DNA from: Deltaproteobacteria bacterium
Lineage (GTDB): Bacteria; Myxococcota_A; Polyangia; Polyangiales; Houyiibacteriaceae
Direction of reading: 5' to 3'
Length of the DNA: 64,000 bases
Assembly: GCA_017644045.1 (NCBI GenBank)
Contig: JAEPMI010000003.1
Coordinates: 62,001 to 126,000, forward strand
Shown: in pieces, positions 52,083 to 62,719 of the stretch
Layout of the letters: each line of letters opens with the position of its first letter
Position numbering within the stretch: position 1 is the stretch's first letter
Position numbers and translations under genes: made by a program
Notes under the pieces: model-generated
What the model was told of the DNA's origin: nothing
What the model saw: only the letters and a program-made list of their open reading frames with translations
Database searches by the model: none

Positions 52083-53438
52083 TCAGACCTCGATGCCGTC
52101 GGCGCGCAGCTCGGCGGCGGTCGCCGGTCGCGCGCGCGTTCCGTCGGGGTGGTCGTACCAGCCCGGGTCGTCATAGCTGTCGAGTGACTCTCGGACCTTG
52201 AGGATCGTGAACATGCCGCCCATGTCGATGTTGCCGAAGGCGCCGGGGCCGCCGCGCATCGGGATCGAGTTGGGCGGTTGCGGCATGTCCATCTCGCCCA
52301 TGTCGGCCATGCCCTCGCGGCCCATCGGCATGTAACCCGGCACCAACCGACCGATCCGGCGGTCGAACGTCGCCTGACCAGCCACGCCGACCATGTTCGG
52401 GACGCCGTGTCCCATCTGGTTCATCACGTGGTGGGTCATGTGACAGTGCATCGCCCAGTCGCCGGGCGCGTTCGCCTCGAACTCCACCCAGCGCGTGGAG
52501 CCGGTCGGCACCAACACGGTCGTGTGGGGCTGCTGCGCGCTGCGCGGGAACGCACCACCATCGCTCCCGGCGATGCGGAACGAATAGCCGTGTAGATGGA
52601 TCGGGTGGTTGTCGATGCCACTCAAGTTGCCGAATCGGATGCGGACCTTGTCACCCTGCTTCGCCACCAGCGGGTCGGTCCCCGGGAACGCCTTGGAGTT
52701 CATCGTCAGCACGTTGAAGTCGGCCATCTCCAGCGGGTTCGGTCGCGCCGCGCCGATCGGCACGCTCCACTCGCTGAGGATGATCGCGAAGTCCCGATCG
52801 GGAACGAAACCGGTCGCGCGTCGCGGATGCACCACAAACATCCCCATCATGCCCATCGCCATCTGGGTCATCTCGTCCCAGTGCGGGTGGTACATGAAGG
52901 TCCCGGGCTCGCGGACGGTGAACTCGTAGCGGAAGGTCTCCCCCGGTCGGATCGGTCGCTGCGTCAGCCCGCCGACTCCATCCATGCCCGCCTCGAGCAG
53001 AATGCCGTGCCAGTGCACGGTGGTCGGCTCGCCGAGCCCGTTGGTCACGTAGATCCTGAGCCGGTCGCCCTCGACCGCTTCGATCGTGGGTCCGGGTGTG
53101 GAGCCGTTGTAGCCCCAGCACTCGGCGCGCAGCCCTTCGGTGAACTCGTGACTCACCGCTCCCGCCCGCAGGTGCATCACCTTCACTCCGTCGACCCATC
53201 GGAAGGGCAGCGAGGAACCGTTGGGCGTGACCACCGGGCGATAGCGGTCGTCGGTGTCACCGCTGGCGGGGCCCTCGGTCGCGCGGACTCGAGGTGACGC
53301 CGCTGGCGTCGGCTGCGCCTGCCCGTGTCGCTCGAGCGCGAGGGCTGCGCCCACCACCGCCGCGCCGCCGAGGAAGTCCCGGCGCTTCAGGCCACGGGGC
53401 TTCGGCCCCTCGTTCGCTCGTTCATCAATGTCCGCCAT
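52083..53438 (-). CDS. Multicopper oxidase, Tat-exported
   Basis: 451 residues from ATG 53438. A Tat signal (KRRDFLGGAAVVGAALALE). Copper ligands: VHWHGI, MYHPHWDEMTQ, HPIHLHGYSF and HCHMTHHVMNQMG, i.e. the T1/T2/T3 motifs (HWH, HxH, HxxHxH, HCHxxxH). Met-rich loops (MTQMAMGMMGM, MGREGMADMGEMDM) suggest copper binding as in CueO/CopA-type oxidases. It likely oxidises Cu(I) in the periplasm. It is last of the copper operon and overlaps the efflux gene by 14 bp. Confidence 0.9.
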   Translation of the reverse strand: MADIDERANEGPKPRGLKRRDFLGGAAVVGAALALERHGQAQPTPAASPRVRATEGPASGDTDDRYRPVVTPNGSSLPFRWVDGVKVMHLRAGAVSHEFTEGLRAECWGYNGSTPGPTIEAVEGDRLRIYVTNGLGEPTTVHWHGILLEAGMDGVGGLTQRPIRPGETFRYEFTVREPGTFMYHPHWDEMTQMAMGMMGMFVVHPRRATGFVPDRDFAIILSEWSVPIGAARPNPLEMADFNVLTMNSKAFPGTDPLVAKQGDKVRIRFGNLSGIDNHPIHLHGYSFRIAGSDGGAFPRSAQQPHTTVLVPTGSTRWVEFEANAPGDWAMHCHMTHHVMNQMGHGVPNMVGVAGQATFDRRIGRLVPGYMPMGREGMADMGEMDMPQPPNSIPMRGGPGAFGNIDMGGMFTILKVRESLDSYDDPGWYDHPDGTRARPATAAELRADGIEV

Positions 53439-54816
53439 CGTCGCCTCCCGTGCCCATCGCCTCACCACTCACATCCGGTCCACCCATGGCCGGCGGCTCA
53501 CCACCGGCGACGACCAGCTCGACCTGCGCACGTGCGCGCCACAGGTCGAACATCGCCTCGACTCGCTCACGCGCGGTGTCGATCACCGCGCGCCGCGCTT
53601 GCAGCAGCTGGAACACGCCGACGTTCATCGCGTTGTACTGGAGCAGGGTCTCCTGCAGTACCGCCGCTCGAGCCGGCATCAGCGTCTCGTCGTAGAAGCG
53701 CACCCGCTCGGCCGCGTTCAACCATGACGCCCGCGCCCGTCGTGCGAGCGACCGGATGCGGATGGCCTTCTGCGTGAGCTCGTGTTGCGCGATCCGGAGC
53801 TGCGCTCGCGTTCGTCCGATCCCTCCCTGGTTCTGATCGAACACGGGGATCGCCAACCCGGCCGCGGGCCCGAAGGACCATTCGCCGTCTTCGCGCTCCG
53901 CGAAGAGTCCGGCGTGGGCCTCGGGGATCGCGCCGCGCATTCGCTCCACGCCGACCTGACGACTCCAGGCGAGCAAGGTCTGCTCCTGCGCCCCGAGCAC
54001 CAGACTGTGTTCGACCGCGACCCGCTCGAGCGCTTCGACCTCGGGCGGGTCGGCCTCCGGCGCCGCGAAGCCCTCGATCGGCCGCCACTCGGTCTGGCGA
54101 CCGTCGAGTCCCAGCAGCACCTGCAGCTCCTCCCGGCTCATCAGCGCCTTCAGCTCGGCCTGCGCGACGTCGACCCGGGAGCGCTCGTACGCGGCTCGGT
54201 TCTGAGCCACGTCGAGCTGCCGGAGGTTGCCGGCTTCCGCCATGCTCTCGGCCGCCTCCCACGCGGCGATGAAGGTCTCCATCGCCGTCCGGTAGAGCTC
54301 CACCAGTTGCAGGTCGGCCTGGTGGCGATGGAACGCGACGCGGGTGTCGTAGGCGTAGCGGAGGACGTCGGCAGCGGCCGAGAGCTCGGCCGCGTCGAGC
54401 TGAGCCTGCGCCGCGCGACGGCGCAGCGGCATGCGCAGCAGGGCGCCGATGTCGATCCCAGCCCCCATCTCGATCGCCGACGCCTGTCCGTCGTTCATCA
54501 GGGCTTCGAGCTCGACCTCCGGGTTCGGTGGCCGCGCGGACCAGAGCTCCGCGACGGCGATGTCGACCTTCGCCAGCTGCGCCTGCAGCTCCGGGCTCTG
54601 CCGCAGCGCGATGGACACGGCTCCGTCGGCGTCGAGCGGCTCGCGGAGCCGCTCGGCGACCGCGGGGTGGAGCTCGTCCATCTCGCTCGGCGCGCGCCGC
54701 TCGGCCTCGATGCCGCTCCGTGCGACGCTCCACCGACCAACGCCGCGCGTGGCCGCCTCCGGTGTGACGCAACCGACCGCGAAGAGCGCGACCATCAGGA
54801 GGTGCTCACATCGCAT
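53425..54816 (-). CDS. Outer-membrane efflux protein (TolC family)
   Basis: 463 residues from ATG 54816 with GGAGG six bases upstream. Lipobox (LFAVGCVTPE). Two homologous OEP halves with coiled helices: SPELQAQLAKVDIAVAELWSA, QLDVAQNRAAYERSRVDVAQ, and RIAQHELTQKAIRIRSLARR. NPEVELEALMNDG and AAGLAIPVFDQNQGGIG are the typical beta-barrel strands of CusC-type proteins. Without an RND pump in view it may partner a pump elsewhere. Confidence 0.88.
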   Translation of the reverse strand: MRCEHLLMVALFAVGCVTPEAATRGVGRWSVARSGIEAERRAPSEMDELHPAVAERLREPLDADGAVSIALRQSPELQAQLAKVDIAVAELWSARPPNPEVELEALMNDGQASAIEMGAGIDIGALLRMPLRRRAAQAQLDAAELSAAADVLRYAYDTRVAFHRHQADLQLVELYRTAMETFIAAWEAAESMAEAGNLRQLDVAQNRAAYERSRVDVAQAELKALMSREELQVLLGLDGRQTEWRPIEGFAAPEADPPEVEALERVAVEHSLVLGAQEQTLLAWSRQVGVERMRGAIPEAHAGLFAEREDGEWSFGPAAGLAIPVFDQNQGGIGRTRAQLRIAQHELTQKAIRIRSLARRARASWLNAAERVRFYDETLMPARAAVLQETLLQYNAMNVGVFQLLQARRAVIDTARERVEAMFDLWRARAQVELVVAGGEPPAMGGPDVSGEAMGTGGDDGGH

Positions 54817-55038
54817 CGTGATCCTCCTCTGGCTCGGGGGACTCGCTGCCGCGATGGTGGTGGTGCATGCCTCCCGCGGTGGGTGGGGGCGCCGGCTCCT
54901 CTCGGAGCACGGCCGCGACCGGCGCCTCGCCACCGATCGGTGCGGCAGGGTTGGAGGGATGCTCGCTGGACCAGCCGGGATCGGCGGGCGCGCAAGCGGC
55001 CACCAGCCCGAGCGCCCATCCGAACGCGATCGCTCGAC

Positions 55039-55042
<4 letters not shown>
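54806..55042 (-). CDS. Small His-rich lipoprotein
   Basis: 78 residues from ATG 55042, overlapping the copA stop by 4 bases and the efflux gene start by 11. Signal with lipobox [11 protein letters not shown]. The mature part has a MHHHHRG cluster and ends EEDHDAM, so it probably binds copper or other metals in the periplasm. Short, but coupling on both sides and the lipobox make it credible. Confidence 0.7.
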
Positions 55043-57462
<2,420 letters not shown>

Positions 57463-57465
57463 CTC

Positions 57466-57744
57466 TCACGCTCCCATCTTCTCGAAGAGCCGGATCAGCT
57501 CGTCGATCTTGGTTTGTCTGTCCTCTGCGTCGGTGCTCGCGAACGCACCCTTCACGCAGGTCTGGAGGTGCGAGGCCAGCATCAGCTGACCCGCCTTGGC
57601 GAGCGCCGCCCTTGCAGCGGCGATCTGCAGCAACACGTCTACGCAGTACCTGTCCTCCTCGACCATCCGCTGAATGCCACTGACCTGGCCCGCGGCTCGC
57701 TTGAGCCGCTTCGTGACCTGCGCCTTCGTGTCTTCGTTCATCAT
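57466..57744 (-). CDS. csoR: CsoR-family copper-sensing repressor
   Basis: 92 residues from ATG 57744 (57741 is equally possible; 57756 lies inside the operator and was rejected). Four-helix CsoR fold. Copper ligands C34, H59 and C63 (C-x24-H-x3-C, as in YCVDVLLQ and SHLQTC), and RYCVDVLLQIAAARAAL is a family signature. It derepresses the operon when Cu(I) binds. First gene of csoR-copA-His lipoprotein-efflux-oxidase. Confidence 0.92.
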   Translation of the reverse strand: MMNEDTKAQVTKRLKRAAGQVSGIQRMVEEDRYCVDVLLQIAAARAALAKAGQLMLASHLQTCVKGAFASTDAEDRQTKIDELIRLFEKMGA

Positions 57745-57752
57745 GTGAATAC

Positions 57753-57774
57753 ACATACAGGGGTAGGGGTATGT
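57753..57774. promoter_or_regulatory. CsoR-type operator
   Basis: ACATAC and GTATGT (57753-57758 and 57769-57774) flank a G-rich centre (AGGGGTAGGG), the usual layout of CsoR/RcnR sites. On the minus strand it lies between a possible -35 TCGCCA and -10 TATGTG with 17-bp spacing, 9 bp before csoR. Confidence 0.65.
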
Positions 57775-57789
57775 TGGCGAGAGATGGTC

Positions 57790-57803
57790 GTGAGTTTGCT
57801 CAC
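57790..57803. promoter_or_regulatory. Second GTGA-N6-TCAC site, upstream of csoR
   Basis: GTGAG-TTTG-CTCAC, a perfect 5-bp arm palindrome like the one at 12586-12599 (GTGAG-GTAG-CTCAC). It sits 46 bp upstream of csoR. It fits a CRP/FNR-family half-site pair and suggests a shared regulator. Confidence 0.4.
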
Positions 57804-57848
57804 TCTTAGAGGGACGGCCCCGCATTTCGTGGGTTACTCGGCGCCGCG

Positions 57849-59504
57849 CTAGTCGCGGAGCGCTCGCTCGACCGCGTCGCGATCGACCGTTTCTCCGCGC
57901 CAGACCGCTTGGAGCCGTCCATCCGCGACCAGGAAGAGACCCGGGAGCGGCGGCACGCCGAGCGCCGTCGCGGCGCCCGCGTCCCGCAGCACTCGGCCTC
58001 CGAAGCCCCAGCGGCGCGCAGTTCCCTCCGCCCGCCCGTGCGGTCCCTCGTCGAGGCTCACGGCCACCACCGACAGATCCTCGTTGGCTTCGCGCACCGC
58101 TTCGAGGGTGGCCATCTCCTGGCGACAGGGCTGACACCAGCGCGCGAAGAACGCGACCAGCAACGGGCCATCCTCCGCGAGCGATCCGAGGGTCACGGCC
58201 GCGTCCTCTTCGTCGAGCAGGTCGAGCTCCTCGGGCAGCGCCTCGCCCTCACCGACCATCGTCGTGAGGTCGCTCGGCGTCTCGATGCCGGGTTGTCGCG
58301 AGAGCCGATCGATCGGCAACGACCGAACCCGCAGGCTCGCCGGATCGCCGTCACGGAAACCGACCAGCAGTCGGTCGCCGTCGCGCGCGAGGACCGGGAA
58401 GCCGCTCGCCCGCGCGGTGTCCGTCGTGCCGACGACGGTCGGCTCCCCGAGCGAGCCGTCGAGGCCCACGAAACGCGCGCGTACCTCACCGCGTCCGCCG
58501 GCGCGCGCGAGCCAGCTCACCACGGCGCCGTCGTCCACCGACGCCACGTCCACCCGCCCTGGCGGCTGCTCCCCGTCCACGACGATGGGCTCGCCGAAGC
58601 TCGCGCCGCCGTCGTCGCTGAACGCGAGCCGCACCGAGCCACCATCCGCGCCGGTGAACCACGCGACCGCGACCTTCTCGCCGTCCGCCGCGAGGGCCGG
58701 TCCGTTCACGGGACAGCCCGCGATCTGCCAGGCGTCGTCGTTCACCGAAATCCGCGCGCCCGCCCGCCCCACCGCGATGTCGCGGTGTTCGTCGGCGCTG
58801 CGGTCGCGGTAGGCGACCAGGGGCTCGTCGCCGGCCAACGCGGCGTCCGTCTGGCAGCAGTCACAGACCCGCTCGTCGAGCCGCTCTTCGGGAGCGATGG
58901 TCTCCGCCACGGTGGTGGTGTAGACGGCGGTCGCCCCGCCGTCGGGCGTCGCCCGTCCATCGAGCCAGAAGAGCCGGACGCCATCGTTCGTCGGGACCAT
59001 CGATACGAAGCCGTGCTCGGTCGGCGTCCCGTCTCGATGGACGACCCCGAGGGACTCGGTTCGGCCACCGTCCACGCGATAGAGACGAATCTCGTACGCG
59101 TACGGACTCTCACCGGCGCGGTGCAGCCCGTGCACGTAGCGCGCGTCGTCGCCGCCCCTCGCACTTCGCGGGAAGTCCGCCCAGTTCGCGATCAGATCGT
59201 CGCCTTCCACGACCGTGATCGCCTCGCTCCACCGGTCGCCCTCGAGCGTCGCCAGCCGGATGGCGTGGCTCTCTCCCTCGCCTGGCTCGAGCCAGGTGGC
59301 CGTCACCCCCTCCCCGTCGGCCCGAAGATCGAGACCGAGCGCTCCGGCGCCCGCCGGCGGGTCCAGTGAGAGCCAGTCGAACGCCTCCCCGGGGTCCCCC
59401 GTCGAAGGGTCGGCCGCGGTCGACGCCTCCGGTCGTCGTGAATCACACACGGAGCAGCCCGTGGTGGCGAGGACGAAGAGGATCGCGACTCGAGGGATCT
59501 TCAT
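57849..59504 (-). CDS. Lipoprotein: beta-propeller fused to TlpA/thioredoxin-like domain
   Basis: 551 residues from ATG 59504. Signal ends at LATTGCSVC (lipobox). Residues about 60-390 form a sialidase/BNR-like propeller, with repeats SDDGGASFGEPIVVDGEQ and a CDCCQTDAAL cysteine cluster. The C-terminal 130 residues are a thioredoxin-fold domain: VAFFARWCQPCRQEMATLEA (CxxC) and LGVPPLPGLFLVADGRL with a cis-proline loop. It is probably a periplasmic thiol oxidoreductase. It is divergent from merR across a shared operator, so it may be part of the mercury-response regulon. Confidence 0.85.
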   Translation of the reverse strand: MKIPRVAILFVLATTGCSVCDSRRPEASTAADPSTGDPGEAFDWLSLDPPAGAGALGLDLRADGEGVTATWLEPGEGESHAIRLATLEGDRWSEAITVVEGDDLIANWADFPRSARGGDDARYVHGLHRAGESPYAYEIRLYRVDGGRTESLGVVHRDGTPTEHGFVSMVPTNDGVRLFWLDGRATPDGGATAVYTTTVAETIAPEERLDERVCDCCQTDAALAGDEPLVAYRDRSADEHRDIAVGRAGARISVNDDAWQIAGCPVNGPALAADGEKVAVAWFTGADGGSVRLAFSDDGGASFGEPIVVDGEQPPGRVDVASVDDGAVVSWLARAGGRGEVRARFVGLDGSLGEPTVVGTTDTARASGFPVLARDGDRLLVGFRDGDPASLRVRSLPIDRLSRQPGIETPSDLTTMVGEGEALPEELDLLDEEDAAVTLGSLAEDGPLLVAFFARWCQPCRQEMATLEAVREANEDLSVVAVSLDEGPHGRAEGTARRWGFGGRVLRDAGAATALGVPPLPGLFLVADGRLQAVWRGETVDRDAVERALRD

Positions 59505-59582
59505 GTGGTGGACCGTGCACGGAGGCGGTGCGCTCCGCCAGCCCCGCCGGTGCACAGGAAGGCAGCGTGCCCTAGAGTTTCC

Positions 59583-59613
59583 TTGACCCCGTACCATGGT
59601 ACGGGGCTCACAC
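59583..59613 (+). promoter_or_regulatory. MerR operator/promoter 1 (upstream of merR)
   Basis: TTGACC (-35) at 59583 overlaps a perfect 20-bp palindrome, CCCCGTACCATGGTACGGGG (59587-59606). The core CCGTAC-N4-GTACGG is that of Tn501/Tn21 mer operators (CCGTAC-ATGA-GTACGG). A long 19-20-bp spacer leads to TCACAC/CACACT, as MerR-type promoters have. It lies between merR and the divergent thioredoxin lipoprotein. Confidence 0.8.
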
Positions 59614-59620
59614 TTCACGC

Positions 59621-60037
59621 ATGAAAACCGGAACCACCCTCTCGATCGGGGAGCTGGCGAGCGAAGCCGGCGTCGGTGTCGAGACTCTCCGCTTCTACGA
59701 GCGCAAGGGTCTGGTGCCAGAGCCCTCGCGGAGCCTGTCGGGCTATCGGCAGTACCCCGCTCAGACCATCCGGCGCGTCCGCTTCATTCGCCGCGCCAAG
59801 CAGCTCGGTTTCACCCTCCGGGAAATCCGCGAGCTGCTCGAGATCCGTGTCGACCCCGACCGGAGCTGTGCCGACGTGCGGACCCTCGCCAACGCGAAGC
59901 TGGAGAACGTGCGCCGGAAGATGGCCGACCTCGCGCGCATCGAAGGAGCGCTCACCGAGCTCGCCCAGGCGTGCCGCGGTCGGGGCCCCACGAGCCAGTG
60001 CCCGATCCTCGACGCGATGGACACGGAGACGAAGTGA
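59621..60037 (+). CDS. merR: MerR, mercury-responsive regulator
   Basis: 138 residues. N-terminal MerR HTH (SIGELASEAGVGVETLRFYE, then GYRQYPAQTIRRVRFIRRAK), long dimer helix, and the three mercury ligands C83, C118 and C127. The last two are nine apart, in LAQACRGRGPTSQCP. RRKMADLARIEGALTEL closely resembles Tn501 MerR (EKMADLARMEAVLSEL). It bends the operator to activate the 19-20-bp-spaced promoter when Hg(II) binds. It overlaps the next gene by 4 bases (GTGA). Confidence 0.92.
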   Translation: MKTGTTLSIGELASEAGVGVETLRFYERKGLVPEPSRSLSGYRQYPAQTIRRVRFIRRAKQLGFTLREIRELLEIRVDPDRSCADVRTLANAKLENVRRKMADLARIEGALTELAQACRGRGPTSQCPILDAMDTETK

Positions 60038-60798
60038 GCGTGTCCGTCGACTTCGTCTACGATCCCGAGTGCCCCAACGTGAAGGCCGCTCGGGCCAACC
60101 TGATGAGCGCCTTCTCTCGTGCAGGCGTCGCTCCGCGCTGGACCGAGCACCTGTCGGGCGCCCCCGAGACCCCTGCCGAGTTCCGTGCCTTCGGCTCACC
60201 GACCATACTGGTCGGCGGCCAGGACGTGGCCGGCGACCTGCCCACGGCTGCGCAAAGCTGTCGCCGCTACGATGGCTCCGGGGTTCCTTCGGTGTCGCTG
60301 ATCGCCGAGGCCCTTACCGCTGACCGCAATCGCGGGGATGCGCCCGCGAGTGCGGCCCCCACCCGGCGATGGCTGCCGCGCGCGGCGATACTCCCGGGTC
60401 TCGGGATCGCGCTCATGCCGAAGGTCGTCTGCCCGTTCTGCTGGCCCGCTTACGCCGGAGTCCTGGGGGCGCTGGGGCTGGGCTTCTTGATGGAGGACCG
60501 CTGGCTCCTCCCGTTGAGCGCGGGCTTCCTCTTGCTCCTGCTTCTAGCGCTCGGCTGGCGCGCTCGTGCTCGTCGCGGCTTCGGGCCGCTTCTCGTCGGG
60601 TCGGTCGGCGCGGCGCTCGTCTTGGCGGGCAAATTCGCGTTCGACTCCTCGCCGGCTGCCTACCTCGGCGTGGCCACGCTCTTCGCGGCCTGTGCCTGGA
60701 ACGCGTGGCCGAAGTCGAAAGCGAGCGAAGCAAAGTGCAATGCGTGCCTGGCCGACGCCGTCGTTCGACGGCCCGAGGCGGGTGGGCCGAGCTCGTAG
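60034..60798 (+). CDS. Thioredoxin-like domain fused to MerC-like membrane domain
   Basis: 254 residues from GTG 60034 (second GTG at 60040). The N-terminal 80 residues resemble a thioredoxin fold (SVDFVYDPECPNVKAARANL, SPTILVGGQDVAGDL). Four membrane helices follow, with the MerC signature MPKVVCPFCWPAYAGVLGAL holding the paired cysteines of mercury transport, and a cytosolic CNACLADAVV tail. MerC imports or passes Hg(II) to reductase; with no merA in view the destination is unclear. The fusion is unusual among described Mer transporters. Confidence 0.8.
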   Translation: MSVSVDFVYDPECPNVKAARANLMSAFSRAGVAPRWTEHLSGAPETPAEFRAFGSPTILVGGQDVAGDLPTAAQSCRRYDGSGVPSVSLIAEALTADRNRGDAPASAAPTRRWLPRAAILPGLGIALMPKVVCPFCWPAYAGVLGALGLGFLMEDRWLLPLSAGFLLLLLLALGWRARARRGFGPLLVGSVGAALVLAGKFAFDSSPAAYLGVATLFAACAWNAWPKSKASEAKCNACLADAVVRRPEAGGPSS

Positions 60799-60888
60799 GT
60801 CGAGGTCCCTGGTCCACCGCCACCCTCACCCATTGGCCATGGGGCGAGTCACGTGGCCGTGGATGGCGAGCGCCTCGAGAGATCGGCC

Positions 60889-60920
60889 TTGACTCCGTAC
60901 CAGGGTACGGGCCGCAAGGT
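60889..60920 (+). promoter_or_regulatory. MerR operator/promoter 2 (upstream of mini-thioredoxin and MerP-like genes)
   Basis: TTGACT (60889-60894), then CCGTACC-AG-GGTACGG (60895-60910), then CAAGGT (60915-60920): almost the Tn501 merT promoter, whose -10 is TAAGGT. The 20-bp spacer is one longer than the classical 19. It should be activated by MerR-Hg. The rest of the 180-bp gap 60799-60978 shows nothing else. Confidence 0.8.
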
Positions 60921-60978
60921 GTCGATGGGGTCGAGAGCGAGACCCCACCCACCGCGAAAACAACGAAAGGAAGCCCAC

Positions 60979-61245
60979 ATGAGTAAGAAGAGAATCGTAG
61001 AAGTGTTCAGCGCTGGCTGCTCCGCCTGTCAGGCGACGATCGACCTGGTCAACGAGATTGCGTGCGGGTCGTGCGAAATCAGCATCCTCGACATGAACGA
61101 CGCCGAGGTGGCCCGTCGCGCGAAGTCGCTCGGCATCCGTCAGGTGCCCGCGGTCGTGGTCGACGGCGTCCTCGCGGCCTGTTGCGCGAACGCCGGGCCC
61201 ACCGAAGAGGGCCTCCGCGCGGCGGGCATCGGTAGCGCGGCGTGA
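60979..61245 (+). CDS. Small thioredoxin/glutaredoxin-like CxxC protein
   Basis: 88 residues from ATG 60979; upstream frame to 60853 runs through the operator and was rejected. Thioredoxin-fold pattern with C14-S-A-C17 near the N-terminus, a second pair C29/C32 (CGSC), and a C68/C69 pair. The VPAVVVDGVLAACC segment has the cis-proline. Cytoplasmic (no signal). The many cysteines and the mer operator suggest a mercury-binding or mercury-reducing thiol carrier. It overlaps the next gene by 4 bases. Confidence 0.8.
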   Translation: MSKKRIVEVFSAGCSACQATIDLVNEIACGSCEISILDMNDAEVARRAKSLGIRQVPAVVVDGVLAACCANAGPTEEGLRAAGIGSAA

Positions 61246-61628
61246 ACAATCGCGCGGCAGCTTCGCTGCTGGCCGGGCTCCTGCTCGGTTGCGGCGCGGA
61301 ACCCGAGGAAGGCGCCTCGTCCGAGTCGAACTCGGCTGAGGCGGCGACCTCGGAAACGTCGGCTCCGCTGCCCGCGGATGCCCAGCGCGCCACCCTGACC
61401 ATCGAAGGAATGGTCTGCGAGAGCTGCGCCGGTGCGGTCCAACAGGCGCTCGAGTCCACGCCCGGCGTCCTGTCGGCGGAGACCAGTTTCGCGAGCGGGA
61501 CGGCGGTGGCCGTCTTCGATCCCGATGGGACGAGCCCCGAGGCGTTGGCGAGAGCGCTCGAAGCAGTGGAGCGCGGGACGGCGCCTCCGTTCCGGGTGGT
61601 CGACTACACGCTCGACGCGGGCGACTGA
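61242..61628 (+). CDS. MerP-like HMA-domain lipoprotein
   Basis: 128 residues from GTG 61242. Lipobox LAGLLLGCGAE, a Ser/Glu/Ala stalk to about residue 45, then one HMA domain with the metal-binding motif GMVCESCAGAV (C59, C62) and the downstream pattern VLSAETSFASGTAVAVFDPD. It would bind Hg(II) or Cu(I) at the membrane surface. Unlike MerP it is lipid-anchored instead of free periplasmic. Confidence 0.85.
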   Translation: MNNRAAASLLAGLLLGCGAEPEEGASSESNSAEAATSETSAPLPADAQRATLTIEGMVCESCAGAVQQALESTPGVLSAETSFASGTAVAVFDPDGTSPEALARALEAVERGTAPPFRVVDYTLDAGD

Positions 61629-61702
61629 GCTCGCAATGAAGCGGCCGCCCGCCGGCCCTCGCGATCGCTTGGCGGGCGCCGATTTCGTGGCACGCTGAGC
61701 GC

Positions 61703-62716
61703 ATGCGCCCTCGGATCGCCCTCGTACTCCTCTTCGCCGGGTGCGGTGACGACGTCACCACGATCTCGGACGCGGGCTCCGGCCAGGATGGGGCGGCGCT
61801 CGACGCGGGCCAGGATGGAGCGACATTCGACGCGGGCGCAGCGCTGCCCGAGCTCCCGGCGACGCTATCGGCGACCGGTCTTTATGCGGAGGGAGTCACC
61901 GGTCCGATCGCGGGCGACGTGCTCAGCTACTCCGTTCGGTACCCGCTCTGGTCCGACGGCTCCGAGAAGCGGCGCCACCTGCTCCTGCCCGCGGGCGGCA
62001 CCATCGACACCAGCGACCCCGACCACTGGGTCTTTCCGGAGGGCACCCGCCTCTTCAAGGAGTTCGTCGTCGAGGGGCGTCCGGTCGAGACCCGCCTGCT
62101 CTGGAAGACCGGCCCCTCGCGCGACGAATGGCAGTACGTCGCCTACCGCTTCCGCGAGGACGGCAGCGACGCCGATCCGGTCCCCGCCGGCGAGGTCGAC
62201 GCGCTCGGCACCGACCACGACATCCCCGACACGGCGGCCTGCCGCGACTGCCACCGCGGTGGCGGCGACTTCGTGCTCGGCGTCGGCGCGCTCCAGCTCG
62301 AGCGATCCGTCTTCGACGACTGGGTCGATCGGGGCGTGCTCCCCACGGACGCACCCTGGGAGGAGCCACCGGGCAGCGACGTCGAACGGTCGGCGCTCGG
62401 CTACCTCCACGGCAACTGCGGCCACTGCCACGGTGACGTCCACCCGCTCGCGACCATGCGCACGATGCGCCTTCGGCTACCCGTCGGCGTCACCGATCCG
62501 TGGTCCGCCCCCGCGTGGACGACCACCCTCGATCGAACGGCGAGTCACACGATCGATGGCATGAACGCCATCGTGGTCGCCGGGGACCCGGACGCATCAC
62601 AGCTCGCCATCCGGATGGGTCGCCGCGACGCCTATCAGATGCCGCCACGAGGCACCGAGGTCGTCGACCCCGACGGCCTCGCGGCCATCCGCGCCTGGAT
62701 CCTCGCCGCTCCCTGA
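61703..62716 (+). CDS. Dihaem cytochrome-c-like lipoprotein
   Basis: 337 residues from ATG 61703. Lipobox (VLLFAGCGDD), then an Asp/Gly/Ala stalk. Two c-type haem motifs: CRDCH near residue 190 and CGHCH near residue 240. The N-terminal part (YPLWSDGSEKRRHLLLPAGG, DHWVFPEGTRLFKEFVVEG) is a pattern found in myxobacterial proteins related to planctomycete-type cytochromes. Substrate unknown. It is not clearly part of the mer regulon. Confidence 0.8.
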   Translation: MRPRIALVLLFAGCGDDVTTISDAGSGQDGAALDAGQDGATFDAGAALPELPATLSATGLYAEGVTGPIAGDVLSYSVRYPLWSDGSEKRRHLLLPAGGTIDTSDPDHWVFPEGTRLFKEFVVEGRPVETRLLWKTGPSRDEWQYVAYRFREDGSDADPVPAGEVDALGTDHDIPDTAACRDCHRGGGDFVLGVGALQLERSVFDDWVDRGVLPTDAPWEEPPGSDVERSALGYLHGNCGHCHGDVHPLATMRTMRLRLPVGVTDPWSAPAWTTTLDRTASHTIDGMNAIVVAGDPDASQLAIRMGRRDAYQMPPRGTEVVDPDGLAAIRAWILAAP

Positions 62717-62719
62717 GCC

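Noticed and set aside
57754-57756. Upstream ATG as the csoR start
   Set aside because: It lies inside the CsoR-type operator; ATG 57744 or 57741 is more plausible.
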